This document shows, one piece after another, positions 11,945 through 24,200 of a stretch of DNA of 64,000 nucleotides. The DNA lies in assembly GCA_018340805.1 (NCBI GenBank), contig JACMZG010000008.1, positions 52,194,998 through 52,258,997 of the forward strand. Direction: 5' to 3'. The notes below the pieces were generated by a model. That model was not told where the DNA came from and searched no databases. It saw nothing but the letters and a program-made list of their open reading frames with translations. Numbering within the stretch: the first letter of the stretch is position 1; the number at the start of each line of letters is the position of its first letter. Both the position numbers and the translations under genes were made by a program. The stretch is from Microvelia longipes. Lineage: Eukaryota > Arthropoda > Insecta > Hemiptera > Veliidae.

Positions 11945-12200
11945 AATTCTGGCACGGAGATCCGCAAGCCGGACGAATTTTATTTAAAATGCATACTTTC
12001 TTGATGGTCAATCTAATTTTCACTTAAGGTATTTGTGTAACAACCTGAGCAGTAGTTTTTTGAATGTGTCATAGAAATTGCGCATATTTATCCTATACAT
12101 TATACATTATACAGCACAGCGTTTGCTCTTACTTGAAGCTCAGTTTATGCTACGTTCTAGCGCATTTTCCTTGAAAAATTCAAAGAAAATGCCGAACCTC
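11945..12200 (+). repeat. dispersed repeat R2, copy
   Basis: Starts ggagatccgcaagccggacg and carries caacctgagcagtag (12041-12055), an inverted form of the gctactgctcagg block in the copy at 1765. Confidence 0.45.
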
Positions 12201-13150
12201 AGAATTATTTATTATTTATTTATTAATTATTGCGCCAGAATTATTTGCTTACTTAACGTACTTGACACATTATTTTACTAAACCGAAAAATTTGATAAAA
12301 TAAATCTGCATGAAAAGTAAAATTTATATTAAAACAATCTGGACATTGGTTTGTTTTTAAATTTTCATGAAATATTATTGCCGTGTCCATCTATAAAGGT
12401 TTCAGAAAAATTAACATTTTAAGAGACATCAACCCCCCTCGTATTAAAAAGTCAGGCTTAAAGTAGAAATGTTGAGTAAAGTTAATTATAAACAGCCTTC
12501 ACTACTGATAAATCTTGCTTTACCAGTGCCTCCGTCTAAAATAGCTACGAACTATGGGGGCTGTATCAAAAAAATAATAGTGACGTTTTTAATTATTCCT
12601 ATCTCTAGTCCTCTGCGGATCTCTATTCTGTCATCTTTTCGTCATCTTTCTTGAAAATTGACAATTTAAAAAAAATATATAATATTAAGATAATAAGGAA
12701 GGTCTTCAAGTTAAGGAAAGTCTCAAATTATGAATGAATAGTCTGAGCTCATCAATATACTATTATATTTCCTTGCTTTTCTTCTCTTTCTCCTCAAACC
12801 ATCTCTTATTAAACAAACTTTAATTATAGAAGACACCTTTTCCTTTAATTAACAAGATTTTCTTATTCATTATTCCATCTTATTTTGAAAGAGGAAAAAA
12901 TTTCTATAGCTACCCAAAATCTTGAATAAACCTTAAATTCAACAAAACATATTCTACGTTACAATTTTGCTAAAATGAACTTACTGATTCTTTCAGCGAA
13001 TTTGTGTCCGAAAATTACGTTTACAACGTTTCATTGACGGATGACAACTCGTCCTTTGATCCAATGAGGAGAAAGTGAATGGAATCATTTCCGTTTGGCC
13101 ACCTGACACAAAAATATATATTTCAAAAATGCTCGTGACTTTGTGTATCA
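12201..13150. other. AT-rich DNA, nothing recognised
   Basis: Short open frames at 12078-12281 and 12469-12654 have no motif. No gene called. Confidence 0.5.
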
Positions 13151-13154
13151 GTGT

Positions 13155-13174
13155 ATATGTGTATATATATATAT

Positions 13175-13218
<44 letters not shown>

Positions 13219-13280
13219 ATATATATATACATTTATATGTGTGTGGTGTGTGTATGTATATTAGTGTGTGTGTATGTATA
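13155..13280. repeat. (AT)n / (TG)n complex microsatellite
   Basis: A palindromic (AT)n tract (13161-13230) sits between GTATATGTG-type sequence on the left and GTGTG-rich sequence on the right. The open frames here, rich in Tyr and Ile on both strands, are artefacts of this tract. Confidence 0.95.
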
Positions 13281-13479
13281 TTAAACTTTGTGAAGGCATA
13301 TTATTATTATATTTGGGGTCAGGGAGCCTCCAAACAATATCATAATGTTTTAGATGAAATGAGTGTTAGGATTTGAGGGTTAATACTTGTATATTTATTT
13401 TATTTAATTTAGACATATTAAATTGTCATTATAAGACTTTGTCATATTAAATTTCATTCTGTTAAAAACTGTATAAAGT

Positions 13480-15036
13480 GTTATTACCAGGGGGGGGGGT
13501 TAACTTAAATGAAGGAAAGTTTGGATTCGATTATCGTAAGCTACTAAAAATAGCGCTGCGGCGGACCGGTGCGGACAACTCATGAACTAACCCCAATAGC
13601 TTTCCAAAAATGACTGATTATATTTTTATATGAAAATTTATAAATACCATGTCATTCTTGGTTATGACCAGAGACTATAGATACTTAAACAGTAAGACTG
13701 TCGACTCAATGGTGGAAAAATTTGGATTCCGGTCAACACTAGCGCGGCGAGGGACCTACCTTTTAATTGAGTGGGCGTGTCTTGATTTCCCGCTTTTTGC
13801 CCCAGTCAGTTTGAAATTTTTATACTTTGTATAGTTATACTTCTCACTAACCCTACCATTTTAGTCTTACACAGAACGCTTCTGATTATTTTTAAGTTTT
13901 TCATTCAAGTAATTTATTATTTTAATTGATTCAATCAGATAATAATGAAATAGTAGCTAAAGTTTACACGTGGTAAAAAATAGATTTTGGCATTTAATGC
14001 AGCTTGTATTTTAATCACATCGGCAAGATGCGAACATGTAATTTAATGTAATTACCTGATAAAATCGACTAAATTAATAAATCAATTAAATGAACTTAAC
14101 TTATCTGCCATCAGTAAGGTTCTCTGGAAGTTTAAAAAAGGTTTCTATTTACTTTTAGTTTCTGAATTTTTAAATACAGAACATGCAACGGCGAATCGTT
14201 TTTTGTGAAATTACATACAGAAAACAATTATTTATAATAATAATAAATGTAGCTGTCATAACCAAGAATTGCCATGGTATTTATAAATTTTAATATAAAA
14301 ATATAATAAGTCATTTTTGGAAAGCTATTGGGGTTAGTTCATGAGTTGTCCGCACCGGTCCGCCGCAGCGCTATTTTTAGTAGCTTGCGATAATCGAATC
14401 CAAACTTTTCCTCATTTAAGTTAACCCCCCCCTGGTTATGACAGCTACATTTATTATTATTATAAAATGATTGTTTTTTGAATGTATTTATCACAAAAAC
14501 GGTTCGCCGTTGCATGTTCTGTATTTTAAAAAACTAGAAACTAAAAGTAAATAGAAACCTTTTTTAAACTTCCAGAGAACCTTACTGATGGCAGATAAGT
14601 AAATTTCATTTAATTAATTTATTAATTTAGTCGATTTTATCAGGTAATTACATTAGATTACATGTTCGCATCTTGCCGATGTAATTAAAATACAGGCTGC
14701 ATTAAATGTCAAAATCTATCTTTTACCACGTGTAAACTTTAGCCACTATTTCATTATTACCTGATTGAATCATTAAAATAATAAATTACTTAAGTGAAAA
14801 ACTTAAAAATAATCAGAAGCGTTCTGTGTAAGATTAAAGTGGTAGGGTTAGTGAGAAGTATAACTATACAAAGTATAAAAATTTTAAACTGACTGTGGGC
14901 AAAAGCGGGAAATCAAGACACGCCCACTCAATTGAAAGGTAGGTCCTCGCCGCGCTAGTGTCGACCGGAATCCAAATTTTTCCACCATTGAGTCAACAGT
15001 CTTACTGTTTAAGTATCTATAGTCTCTGGTTATTAC
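13480..15036 (+). mobile_element. non-autonomous hAT MITE (outer copy) with target duplication
   Basis: The element proper is 13488-15028. It starts CAGGGGGGGG and ends TCTCTG, giving short hAT-type ends (CAG.G / C.CTG). It is flanked by an 8-bp direct repeat GTTATTAC at 13480-13487 and 15029-15036. After removing the inner insertion and its extra target copy the outer element is 767 bp, almost the same as the inner one (766 bp). No transposase-like ORF is present, so it would need a hAT transposase in trans. The 8-bp target size and CAG ends are established hAT hallmarks; the subfamily is unknown. Confidence 0.9.
13669..14434 (-). mobile_element. hAT MITE (inner copy), inserted in inverse orientation into the outer copy
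   Basis: Starts CAGAGACTATAG (inverse of the right end) and ends with a C-run plus CTG (inverse of the left end). It is flanked by the 8-bp duplication GTTATGAC at 13661-13668 and 14435-14442. The inner copy itself holds the uninterrupted target site (ggttatgacagctac, read in reverse at about 14250-14265), which proves that the site in the outer copy was intact before insertion. It is 766 bp without a transposase ORF. The 61-codon frame at 13649-13834 spans a junction and is not a gene. Confidence 0.92.
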
Positions 15037-15063
15037 TAACAATGAGGTTGTTAGAAAACAATA

Positions 15064-15065
<2 letters not shown>

Positions 15066-15145
<80 letters not shown>
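15066..15145. repeat. (AT)n microsatellite
   Basis: About 80 bp of AT with two phase slips near 15112 and 15120, just outside the outer MITE. Confidence 0.95.
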
Positions 15146-16229
15146 GCCTGCGAAAACTCTAAACGTAATTGCATATAGTGAGATGACGAAGCCTATTCAT
15201 TGTGGAAAACGTATAATGCCATTAAATCAAGTTATGATACAATTATTTCAAATTTAAAATGTTCTGTCAATATGGTGTGATAGTTATGATTAGCTAAATT
15301 GATTGCTACCGGTTTTTGCTTAATCCTACATATTATATAATTATAAATAATATTTAAATAGTCCACATTCTACTATTACTCCTTATCTTCTAAAGAGAAG
15401 TTTTGGATTGTTTTTAATATTAAACCATGCATTGCAGACAATTGTAGATATATCACGTGTCAATTGTGCCATGTAAGATAACATAAAGTTTCTGTCAAAG
15501 TCAAAATATATTTCGGAATAAGGAAACAGTTTGGTTTGAAACGAATTCAATGCAACAGAGCAAATAAAATATTTACAACTTGGTTATTATAACGAATAAG
15601 GTGAGAAATAAAATCGATAGAGTTTTCTTGCTCTGAGGCAAAGGCTTTGTCGATCCAGACCGAACCTTGTTCCTAAATCTAATCATGTCTATACCGCTAC
15701 AATTTTTTTTATAATAAAATCGTTTCCTTTCCTGTAACTCCAAATGTTATCATGTTATTACATACATATCTCGATCCCACCAAATATATTCCATTTATAC
15801 GAAAGTCAATCAAATATAATATTAAATAAAGAATTGTTTAGTATTTTTGTACGATTGTGTGGAATAAATAAAAATTGTGTGCAGGTATCTCAGAACTTTT
15901 CGTCAAGTTACCTACTTAACTACGCTTATTCTCATCATTTCTGACTTTATAATTTAGAATATTTCCAGACTGAATCTGCTCGTGCTTCGATAGGAAAGGT
16001 CATATTTAATCCCATTAGTCATCCACTCATCTTCTGATAACGCTCGATGCTGCGTAACAAAAATGATTAAACAAATCCCTTGGGTTATCGCCGTATTAAG
16101 ATAAAGCTTAGCTAAACCGTTTTTACATTTCCACATTTATATCGTAGATATTAGTGTATGTGTGAGTGTATCTGCTAGTATCGTAGATCTCAGTGGTACA
16201 AAAATCAATCATAAGATCTAGTTGAGCTG
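15146..16229. other. AT-rich DNA, nothing recognised
   Basis: Small open frames at 15744-15944 and 15954-16136 carry no motif. Confidence 0.5.
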
Positions 16230-16700
16230 TCCGGAAAATATTTTTTTGGCACGCATGCGTTTCGCACCAAGTATATTTGTATAAGTGCCAAGTTCCATTT
16301 CATTATCAGCAATACTTTATTTATTATGGGATAAGTTCTATATGTTTTTTATTGTATAACACTAAAAATATTCTTATTGAGTTGAAATTTAATTCAAGTA
16401 CATCCCATTAGGTAAATCAAAAAATTATTTTGTTGAGTTGGAATTTGGCACATAATTACCACTTTTTGCAATTAATAATTATACTAAGTTTCTTTTCAAT
16501 ACGGCAAGAATATTTACGGGTATCGTTGGATCATTAAATTTAAGCGTCATTGACAGAGGTTAGTGTTGGGATGGGTGTCCGCTGGGTATATAATAATGTA
16601 TTTACTATCTAAGGACGAGTGATGATGAGCGTAGAGAATTTGATGTGGTAAAGAAAAGTTCCGGGGTACCCCGTACCATATTTGTTTAAATTATTCTCAA
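16230..16700 (+). repeat. 5S-like dispersed repeat, plus-strand copy
   Basis: Module order is the same as at 33 kb: arm block (ggcacgcatgcg; gccaagttcc; cattatcagcaata) at 16247-16315, then the 5S-like core at about 16527-16592 (atttaagcgtcatt...; gatgggtgtccgctggg), a short body with ggacgagtgatgatgagcg, and the terminal block ggggtaccccgtacc at 16663-16677. Confidence 0.65.
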
Positions 16701-16704
16701 CCGA

Positions 16705-17200
16705 TCCAACTAACGGTAACCGGCTTTCCGGAGCTCACGTATTAGCCAGGGGGGTGTTAATCTCTTGACCCTAGTCCACCCAAGGCGGCAAAAGAGACGA
16801 AATTCTACGGTCACCAGACACTTTAAGAAAATAAAGCGGCTAAGAGAAATTGCTGCAACAACGTATCATTTTTTCTTGGATAATCTGGACAAAAGTGGGC
16901 TGGCCTAAACACACAGGTTGGGGAGTATACGTCGTCAATTAGGCCTTGAACGATAGCCAAGGAAGGACACCCACTTTTTCAGTGATAACCCACCAGTTTA
17001 TTACGAAAGATCAGAAAGAAATATCTTTTCCGATCTATCAAAATGGCTAGAAGTCATTTCTTTCAACCTGGACGATAAACTGGCGATTATGCCTTGACCA
17101 GTCGGAAGATTATAATCGAGAGATAATAATTACTCTACTAACAAGTGAAAACAAGAGTACCGCGTTTTCTAGTTATCAATTCGCAGGGACATTGCTATAG
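16705..17200. other. GC-richer unclassified segment
   Basis: Composition rises to roughly 43-45% G+C against about 30% around it, starting directly after the 5S-like repeat. Several short open stretches exist on both strands, but none gives a family motif I know. It may be a fragment of an older transposon. Confidence 0.3.
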
Positions 17201-18675
17201 TCCTGTTCTAGGTAAGTGTAGTTGTAAGTGGCTTATTGTCACAATATTAATGACGTAGTTAGAACTTTGTAATAACACTCAGTAGGTCTCCAAAATATTT
17301 CAAACGTACAATGCTGGTGAAATCATTTTGTTTGGGATTTTAAGTTATATCGTAATACTTTTCCCACACACCTACATAAACTGAGAATTCCTATTTCTAC
17401 ACAAGTACTAAAACACTTCATAACTGAATGTTTAAAATCTTGATTTCAATTTTCCAATGATTGAAACATTTTTACTCTTTGCTGGTACTGGAACATGTAT
17501 TGATGTTATGTTTACTGGAAGCTGTGACTTGATAAAATAAAACCTTATTTGTTATAACGTAGGAAAAAGCAAACTATTTTCCTAAAAGGAATGTTTTTTT
17601 CCTTTTATATTTTATAAAGTCAAAAGCATTGAGGTAATATTAAAGAAATTAACCAAGAATTTTAGAGTAAATAAAAATGTAGCTCTTCTTTGCTATAACA
17701 ATCGGATTGATTTAGTGTTTTGCACATTGTCCTTTAGTTATTGAGATCCTTGCATATCCACAGAAATGGTCTATTCTTTGGAAATTAGTCTACAGAGTCA
17801 ACAGACGCGGTTTCATAAGCTAAGTTGCAAGCCAAAGTTCAGACTTAAGCCCTAATAACTAAACCCCTTCTTCTCTTGTTTTATCTACAAACACTGAACA
17901 CACTTCACAATATTCCTCCACTTTTTTTAAAACTTTATAAAATTAAATGGATTTATTTATTTTAGTGAACAATTTCATCATGAAAATGGCACTTATGAGG
18001 TTGTTCAGATGATAAAAGTTGAGGAATGGAGGGGTATCATTTCAGTGGTATCTTCTTGATACCAACAAAAATTGTGTGGGTGAGCTCTAACTAAAACTTG
18101 AAAATTAGTTTAAATCTTGATTTTGGATTTGTAGTGCAAACAAATTACTGTTCCTATGTCATAAAGGCGAAAAAGTAACTATTAATGTTTGCTTTACATT
18201 AAACAATTTCATAGTTTATGAGACAAGACTCCCAAATTGATCCGAAATCATTATAAAACTTAGAATCAATCACCAGTCTTTAAAATCATGTAAAGTGTCG
18301 TTTTAAAATGTGTAAATTTAACCAATACAAACCGGTAAGGGTTTTATCAACTTACCATTTGAAAGAAGAATTTCTAAGGAAACCAAAGAAAATGTTATTC
18401 CTAGAGTTGTGATATGAAATAGGTCAAAGGTCATGAATGAGAAAAAAAGATCAAGAGGTTTCACAAGGTTTTCTTTAGTAGAGAAAGAGAATAGGCTCTT
18501 TAAACTCTAAGGACCCCCTAGGCCACCATACCGAGCCGTGTAAGCAACTCTTTGTTGAGAGCCCGGTCTGTTCAGTCTATGTTTTTGTTTTAAATCCCTT
18601 TTCCCTTTTATATCTGCGCTGGTCTTTAATACTAAATAAAAAGGTATTAATTAATCCCTTACCTTTGAAAAAAAG
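17201..18675. other. AT-rich DNA, nothing recognised
   Basis: No repeat structure or coding trace seen. The palindrome-like ggtatcttcttgatacc at about 18048-18064 is short. Confidence 0.45.
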
Positions 18676-18679
18676 TCTG

Positions 18680-18790
18680 GGGCCTAGGTCCGCAGGTCAG
18701 GTGAATTTCGTGGAATTTCTGTTTTATGCTAAGCAATTCATTTCTAGCTCATGTTTTCGTTTTATGCTTTATAATTTATAATTTTTTATT
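18680..18790 (+). repeat. dispersed repeat R2, copy
   Basis: aggtccgcaggtcaggtgaa followed by atttcgtgg and a gttttcgttttatgctttat block, as in the copy at 1765. Confidence 0.4.
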
Positions 18791-19129
18791 CTTTTTATTT
18801 GTAACATGTGCCAACGCCAAAATCGTGTTGCAGCCAAGAGGTAAACCACTCTTGTTTTGGTTATAGACAGAATGCTGTTTACTCTGTATAAAGTTTACCA
18901 CGAAATTTCAAACAATGGTGTCAATATTGTTATAAGTGTTCCGTAAACATAAATTATCCTTTTTGAAGTACTTTTATGGCGTTTTGAGTGGCACTAGGTT
19001 TTCAACATACTGTGTGTGTGTCTAACATACACATACATTCATCAGTGCCATGCATAATCCCGGCTGTGTTAATGCTAGAAAGTTAAACATTGCACCAAAA
19101 TCAGAATTTAGTTAAACGTTGGCAGTTTA

Positions 19130-20850
19130 ATACTCTTCAATTCAAACTAACAAAGGTTTCGTCGTGTGTTGCTAGACCGGTAATAAATGCTTCTAACGCT
19201 GTTGTTACAGACCTTACTAGCCACCCCCATGTGTGGAGCGCATGAAGCAGTAAATATCGATTTGATCCCATTCAAGTTTTTTAACTTTTCTTGTATTTCG
19301 ACGTGATCCAAAAACCTTACACTCGAGTGCAGCTACTTTTCCGCGGCCGTAAAGTTTGTCCATTGTTGGAAACATTTCATAGGAGCTCATAGTTCTCCTA
19401 ATAACGAACCGCTGTGTAGTAATAATGTAAATTTTGGTGTCAAGTAAAAAGCCATAGATATACCGCCCGACAAGCGTTGTAAAGGAATACCAATCTTTTT
19501 TCGATTTGTTCGTATGGTTACTTCGACGGGTCCGAAGTAGTCAACCACAATATAGTAAGATTTATGGTTTCTTTACTCTAAGTGTTGATGCATCTTACAC
19601 TTAAGTTGGCACCAAGTTCATTCAGTTTTAAACTTCTTTACAGCTAAATAATGAATAGAATAGAATATAGAATAGAATATATATTTATTTCATAGACAAT
19701 TTTACATTGTATTGAAATATGTCAAAAAAAATTTAACAGTATCTTAAACAATAAAAAAATATTAAAATCAATAATACATAAATAATTTTTTTAATTAAAA
19801 ATACTAATAAATCCATTATTTTCCAAAATCTGTTATTGAATACATAGGATCTTTTATAAATTATTTTTTACATTCTTTACAAATTTGTCAATCTTTTATT
19901 TTTTTACGTCATCTGACAATTTATGTGTACATATATATTTTATTAAAATGTACTGATGACCTGTAGTGATCAGTTTATGCTTGCTCATAACAACTAATTT
20001 ACTTTATTCTTGTGATTTTGTAATTTGTTTTATTATTATATTACTTAAAGTTATTTCATTTTTTTAGCTAGTTTTAATGTTTCCAAAACATAGAAGGAGG
20101 GGATGGTTAAAAGCCTTGCACTTTGCGTCCTCTTAGCTCTTTAATTAATCTTATAATTTTTTTGTGTTAAAAATATTTTTTTGGAATTGAGGTGAAATTA
20201 CACCCATACAACTAAACTATACAGCATAGCTTGTACTAAACCATAGTAAATATTAATTAAAGCCTTACTATTTACTCTAGACCTTAGTTGTTTAATCAAA
20301 TAATATGCTTTATTTACCTGTTTATTGACTATATTTATGTTTTTCCCACTTTAAATCATTAGTTATATTAACTCCTAATAGTTTACAGCTTGCACATTCA
20401 ATAATTTTTTTATATCTATTTCTAATTTAAATTCAATTTTTGTTTTTTCGGCTAAATATCAACTATTCAGTTTATAACGTTATTAACAGTAATTTATTTG
20501 ATTATGAAAGAAAAGAAAGAAATAAGTCTCTCCCACAAAAATAAACTTTACTGCAAAGCGTTAGTGTTAAACCTAACTAACAGGCAAATAAATAAGTAAA
20601 TAAAAAATACTTAACATTACATTTTTGCTTATATTACGTTTTTTGTATTTTTATTTTATTTCTTTTGTAACCTTTTCATACTTTCACTCATCATTTGTTA
20701 AGTAATTTTTTGTGTTTTAATTATTTTATTGACTTCTTTTCTTTCAATTATTTATAATGAACTCCATTCACGCTCACTCTAAGGATATTCTTTACAGCTG
20801 TTCTCATCCAGACTCGCCGTGTGCAGTTCTGCCTATATCGTTACGAGCCT
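19130..20850 (-). pseudogene. BEL/Pao retrotransposon integrase remnant, split by a LINE
   Basis: Reading the minus strand in several frames gives the landmarks of a BEL/Pao integrase in the right order. First comes a segment before the zinc region (RRVWMRTAVKK, at about 20788-20835, resumed at 19633). Next are VVDYFGPVEV (about 19520-19548), an SLDT-like stretch followed by QRFVIRR (about 19385-19450), EIQEKLKNLNGIK (about 19255-19295), APHMGV (about 19221-19244) and a THDETFVSLN stretch (about 19130-19170). The usual SDNGTNF signature is no longer readable. There are at least two frameshifts and several stops. Upstream sequence is lost in the microsatellite at 20870. The element's protease, RT and LTRs were not found nearby. 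The gag pseudogene at 46-47 kb is about 26 kb away and must belong to another copy. Confidence 0.88.
19646..20787 (-). mobile_element. 5'-truncated LINE inserted into the BEL integrase, 12-bp target duplication
   Basis: An identical 12-bp repeat TTCTTTACAGCT flanks the insert at 19634-19645 and 20788-20799. Removing the insert and one repeat restores the integrase reading across the junction. Read on the minus strand the insert carries a decayed RT C-terminal region: KLLGVNI (about 20363-20390; RT motif xFLGV), then a stretch reading ALINIYYGL and LVVWGV (about 20195-20260), then SDDVK further on. A T-rich 3' UTR and a tail of ATTCT units (19650-19690, read in reverse) follow. This fits a Jockey/CR1-like clade. 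A truncated 5' end, a short-repeat tail and a variable-length duplication are standard for target-primed reverse transcription. Confidence 0.88.
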
Positions 20851-20867
20851 GAATAAAACACACATCC

Positions 20868-20933
20868 AACACACCACACACACACCACACACCAACATAA
20901 ATATATATATATATATATATATAGACTATATAT

Positions 20934-20965
<32 letters not shown>

Positions 20966-21262
20966 TATTACATATATATATATATATATAATATATATAT
21001 ATTATATAAATATATAATATAATATATAATAATATATATATATAATATAATATATAATATATATCTAATATATATAATATATGTATATATATAATATATA
21101 TATAATATATAATTATATATATTATATATATATATATATTATATATATTATATATATTATATAATATATGTATCTATATATAATATTATATATATAATAT
21201 ATATATATAATATTATATATAGTATATATTATATATATATATAATAAATATATATATATATT
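20868..21262. repeat. (CA)n then long complex (AT)n tract
   Basis: A CA-rich lead (20868-20895) is followed by about 365 bp of AT, ATT and TATA variants, ending in TGTGTGTG. This is the longest microsatellite in the window. Its sequence and length are likely to be unreliable in any assembly. Confidence 0.95.
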
Positions 21263-24200
21263 GTAATATGTGTGTGTGGTTTTGTTTTTTAAGAAAATGT
21301 TTTATAATAATGCTAATTATTATTTTATACTAAGTAAAAGTTTATATTAAAAAGAAAACCATACATAAAACCCTATATAGAAATCGTTTATTTTAAATTT
21401 CTTCGTTTTATTTAGCAAATAGGTTGGGACGGAAAAAGGTTAATTACACAAATGGCTTTTGGCTGAAGTAAGAACACCTACATGGCGTTAATGGAAAAAT
21501 TTGAGTGAGGGAAATAGAATGCCGGACCTTTTTAGAGTAGATTTTAAATATAAGAATGTTTATAAACTCATTACCACTTCTGCTGCCATAGAGCGTTCTG
21601 CTTTTGAAACATTTCCCTCTTATTCAGTATTAACTAAAAAATCCATACTCCAGAAAATACTCTATTAAAAATTCATCGTTATGTAGGGTCCTAGCGCCTA
21701 ACAGTTTCACCGTTCGTTGATTTGACAGAGATTATGCTTTTCAATAATTAAAATTTCAATTATCATATATGTATTGTTACTTCGTGAACAAATAACTTTA
21801 TTTTTAATCATATTTCTAATGTGGAAATGTACTTTTAGAAGAAATGTGTTTTTAATAATCCAAATGTATTTATGCAAGTAACCTTATTTTTATATGAAAT
21901 AATAAAATGATTTTTCTATGTGGATAGAAATTGGATAAAGTCTCTTAAAAACTAAGAAAGTATCTTTTAATTTCCCAGTCAACGTCTAGAAAATAAAGAC
22001 ATGATTTAAAAAAATAAAACCATCGTGGGATTAATAATCTCTTTATTTATGCTTTTGGCAAAACTAAAGGGTAATGATTGAAAAAATCAGTCATTAAATT
22101 TTAGTGCTGAATATTGTAGAAGGTTTTTCTGATTGTAAAATTTACTACAAAAATGACACTCAATAACCTGCAAAAAATGACCTCTATCCTAAATAACTAT
22201 CACAAACAGAGTCATTCGACTTTAAATCCAAAGTGTATACAATATATTAATATTGTTATATATATAAAACTATTATGTGTATATAGTCAATTTGGACCCG
22301 CAAAAAGAGTGTTTCACGCACCCAGATGGCACTTTTTAGTTCCGATGCTGTTACTAATGAAATGCGCACTTGTGGCGTGAAAGAGAACTAACTGAATGTT
22401 GAGAACTAATGCAAGCCATAGAAAAAGTTCAATCACATGCTTTTATCCTTTTTGATTCTTTTTGAAGAGAGAGCTAATCAGCCACCTGAATCGAAAAAAA
22501 ATTTAAAATTTGGTTATTTCATTTTATTAACTTTCTGGTCTATGAAGTGATGTCAGATCTGATATGATCTTCATTTTGGGGCTACAGACCCCTATAATTT
22601 TAACTTACGTGTAAAATGTATTAAGTTGTCATATTGGTTATAACTTATTTTTCTAATAGTACCAACCAAACATGAATTTTGTCCAGCAATGTTTTTGACT
22701 GATAATGAGTGGTTAAATATGTAATAAATCGAAATTAAGTAATTCATATAATAATTCCATCTTATATTTTAAACGTAAATTAATTAAGTTATTAGATGAG
22801 AGATAGAATATTATTTATTAAGACCTCTATAACACGTATGATTTAATCAAAAACACTTTGTCATCCTTAAATCAATATGAATTAATTTACCCCTGACTTT
22901 ATCCAATAAAATAAATCGCCTGGTAAATACTCCATTTGACTCAACCTCTAGCTCCCTAGTTTCTTCTCTGTTTTTGATTTAAATTTATAACAAAAGATTT
23001 AGTTATTACCTGTGTAGTGAAAAAGTTCATGACTAAATAAAATTACCAATAAGTCCATTAGTTCAATTGTCCTAATTTAGAAATTAATTAAGTAAAAAAA
23101 CCTTACTTAATGGTATTAAAGATAATAATTTAATATTATAATATACGATACTAAATTAATTAAGTTGGAGTGTTCAGAGCCCTGGCTTTGTACGCAATAA
23201 AATTATTTGGTTCTAATAATTACTATCCTGAAAACACAAGTCTTAATAACTTATTTGTGAAAATTAGAACTATAATTTGTTAATGTTAAAACCACTGCTA
23301 AATATAAAATTTCCCTTTCCTTGCGTATATTTTAACATGGTAGAATACTGGTCCCTTGAGGGGCAAGTTTTACAAGTGAGTATTTCGACTGAGTTGGTCA
23401 GAACTGTGGTTAAGGTCATGTTAAACTCATCAAACCAGAACTAGAAATAATTTTTGATTTGTGTTCCAAAATTTTAAAATGGACCCTAAAATCTATTAAA
23501 AAGTCTATTTTTTCTTTTAATGCACAAGACTGTATGTTTCGTCTGGTTTGGTTGAGGTGTTTAGCTGTGTTCACGCAAATAGTGAACACGAATTGAGACG
23601 TCTATTCATCAAACATATGTTTATACGTATCATAGATACATCAATTTGATTTAGATTTTGAGAGCCTGTAGGTACTGAAAGGTATGATATAATAAATGAA
23701 GAACTCTTTTTGCTACTATATGAGATATCCCTATACTAGCAATTGTATCATTTAAAGAGTTGTTCATTGTAGAATTTTTTAAATATCGTTTAAAATTCTT
23801 TTAATCCTATGAAATCATCAATTGCTTAGACAAATGCATAATCCTAAACAGAAACTGCCTAATTATGGTGATATTACGATTACTCCTTTTTCCAAAAGAG
23901 GGAGAAGAACATTTAACAACATCAAAAAATCAAATTTAAAATAAGAAAAAATCACTTTTTTAAAATATCCAATGAAGCGTCTAAAAATAAAGCTGCCATA
24001 TTTAGACCTTACTATATATGCCAGGAATTTTCAATTATTTCTAATACTTGTTTGAAGTATTTTAATTCTAACAATCACATCTGTGGCACAGTACAGAAGT
24101 TGTATTAAAAAGCGAGTAGAAAGGTCTGAAGGGTAGTTTTTTTTCAATATATTATGGCACAACGTCGAATAAAAAGCCAACTCATACATTTTAATGAAAT

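Noticed and set aside
13143..13376. Tyr/Ile-rich open frames on both strands
   Set aside because: They translate an (AT)n tract; the same holds at 14958-15146 and 57615-57854.
13480..15036. 6-bp target duplication (TTATTA / TTATGA) with CCAG ends
   Set aside because: The repeated flank is at least 8 bp in both insertions, and shifting the border gives CAG ends and an 8-bp target, which fits hAT better.
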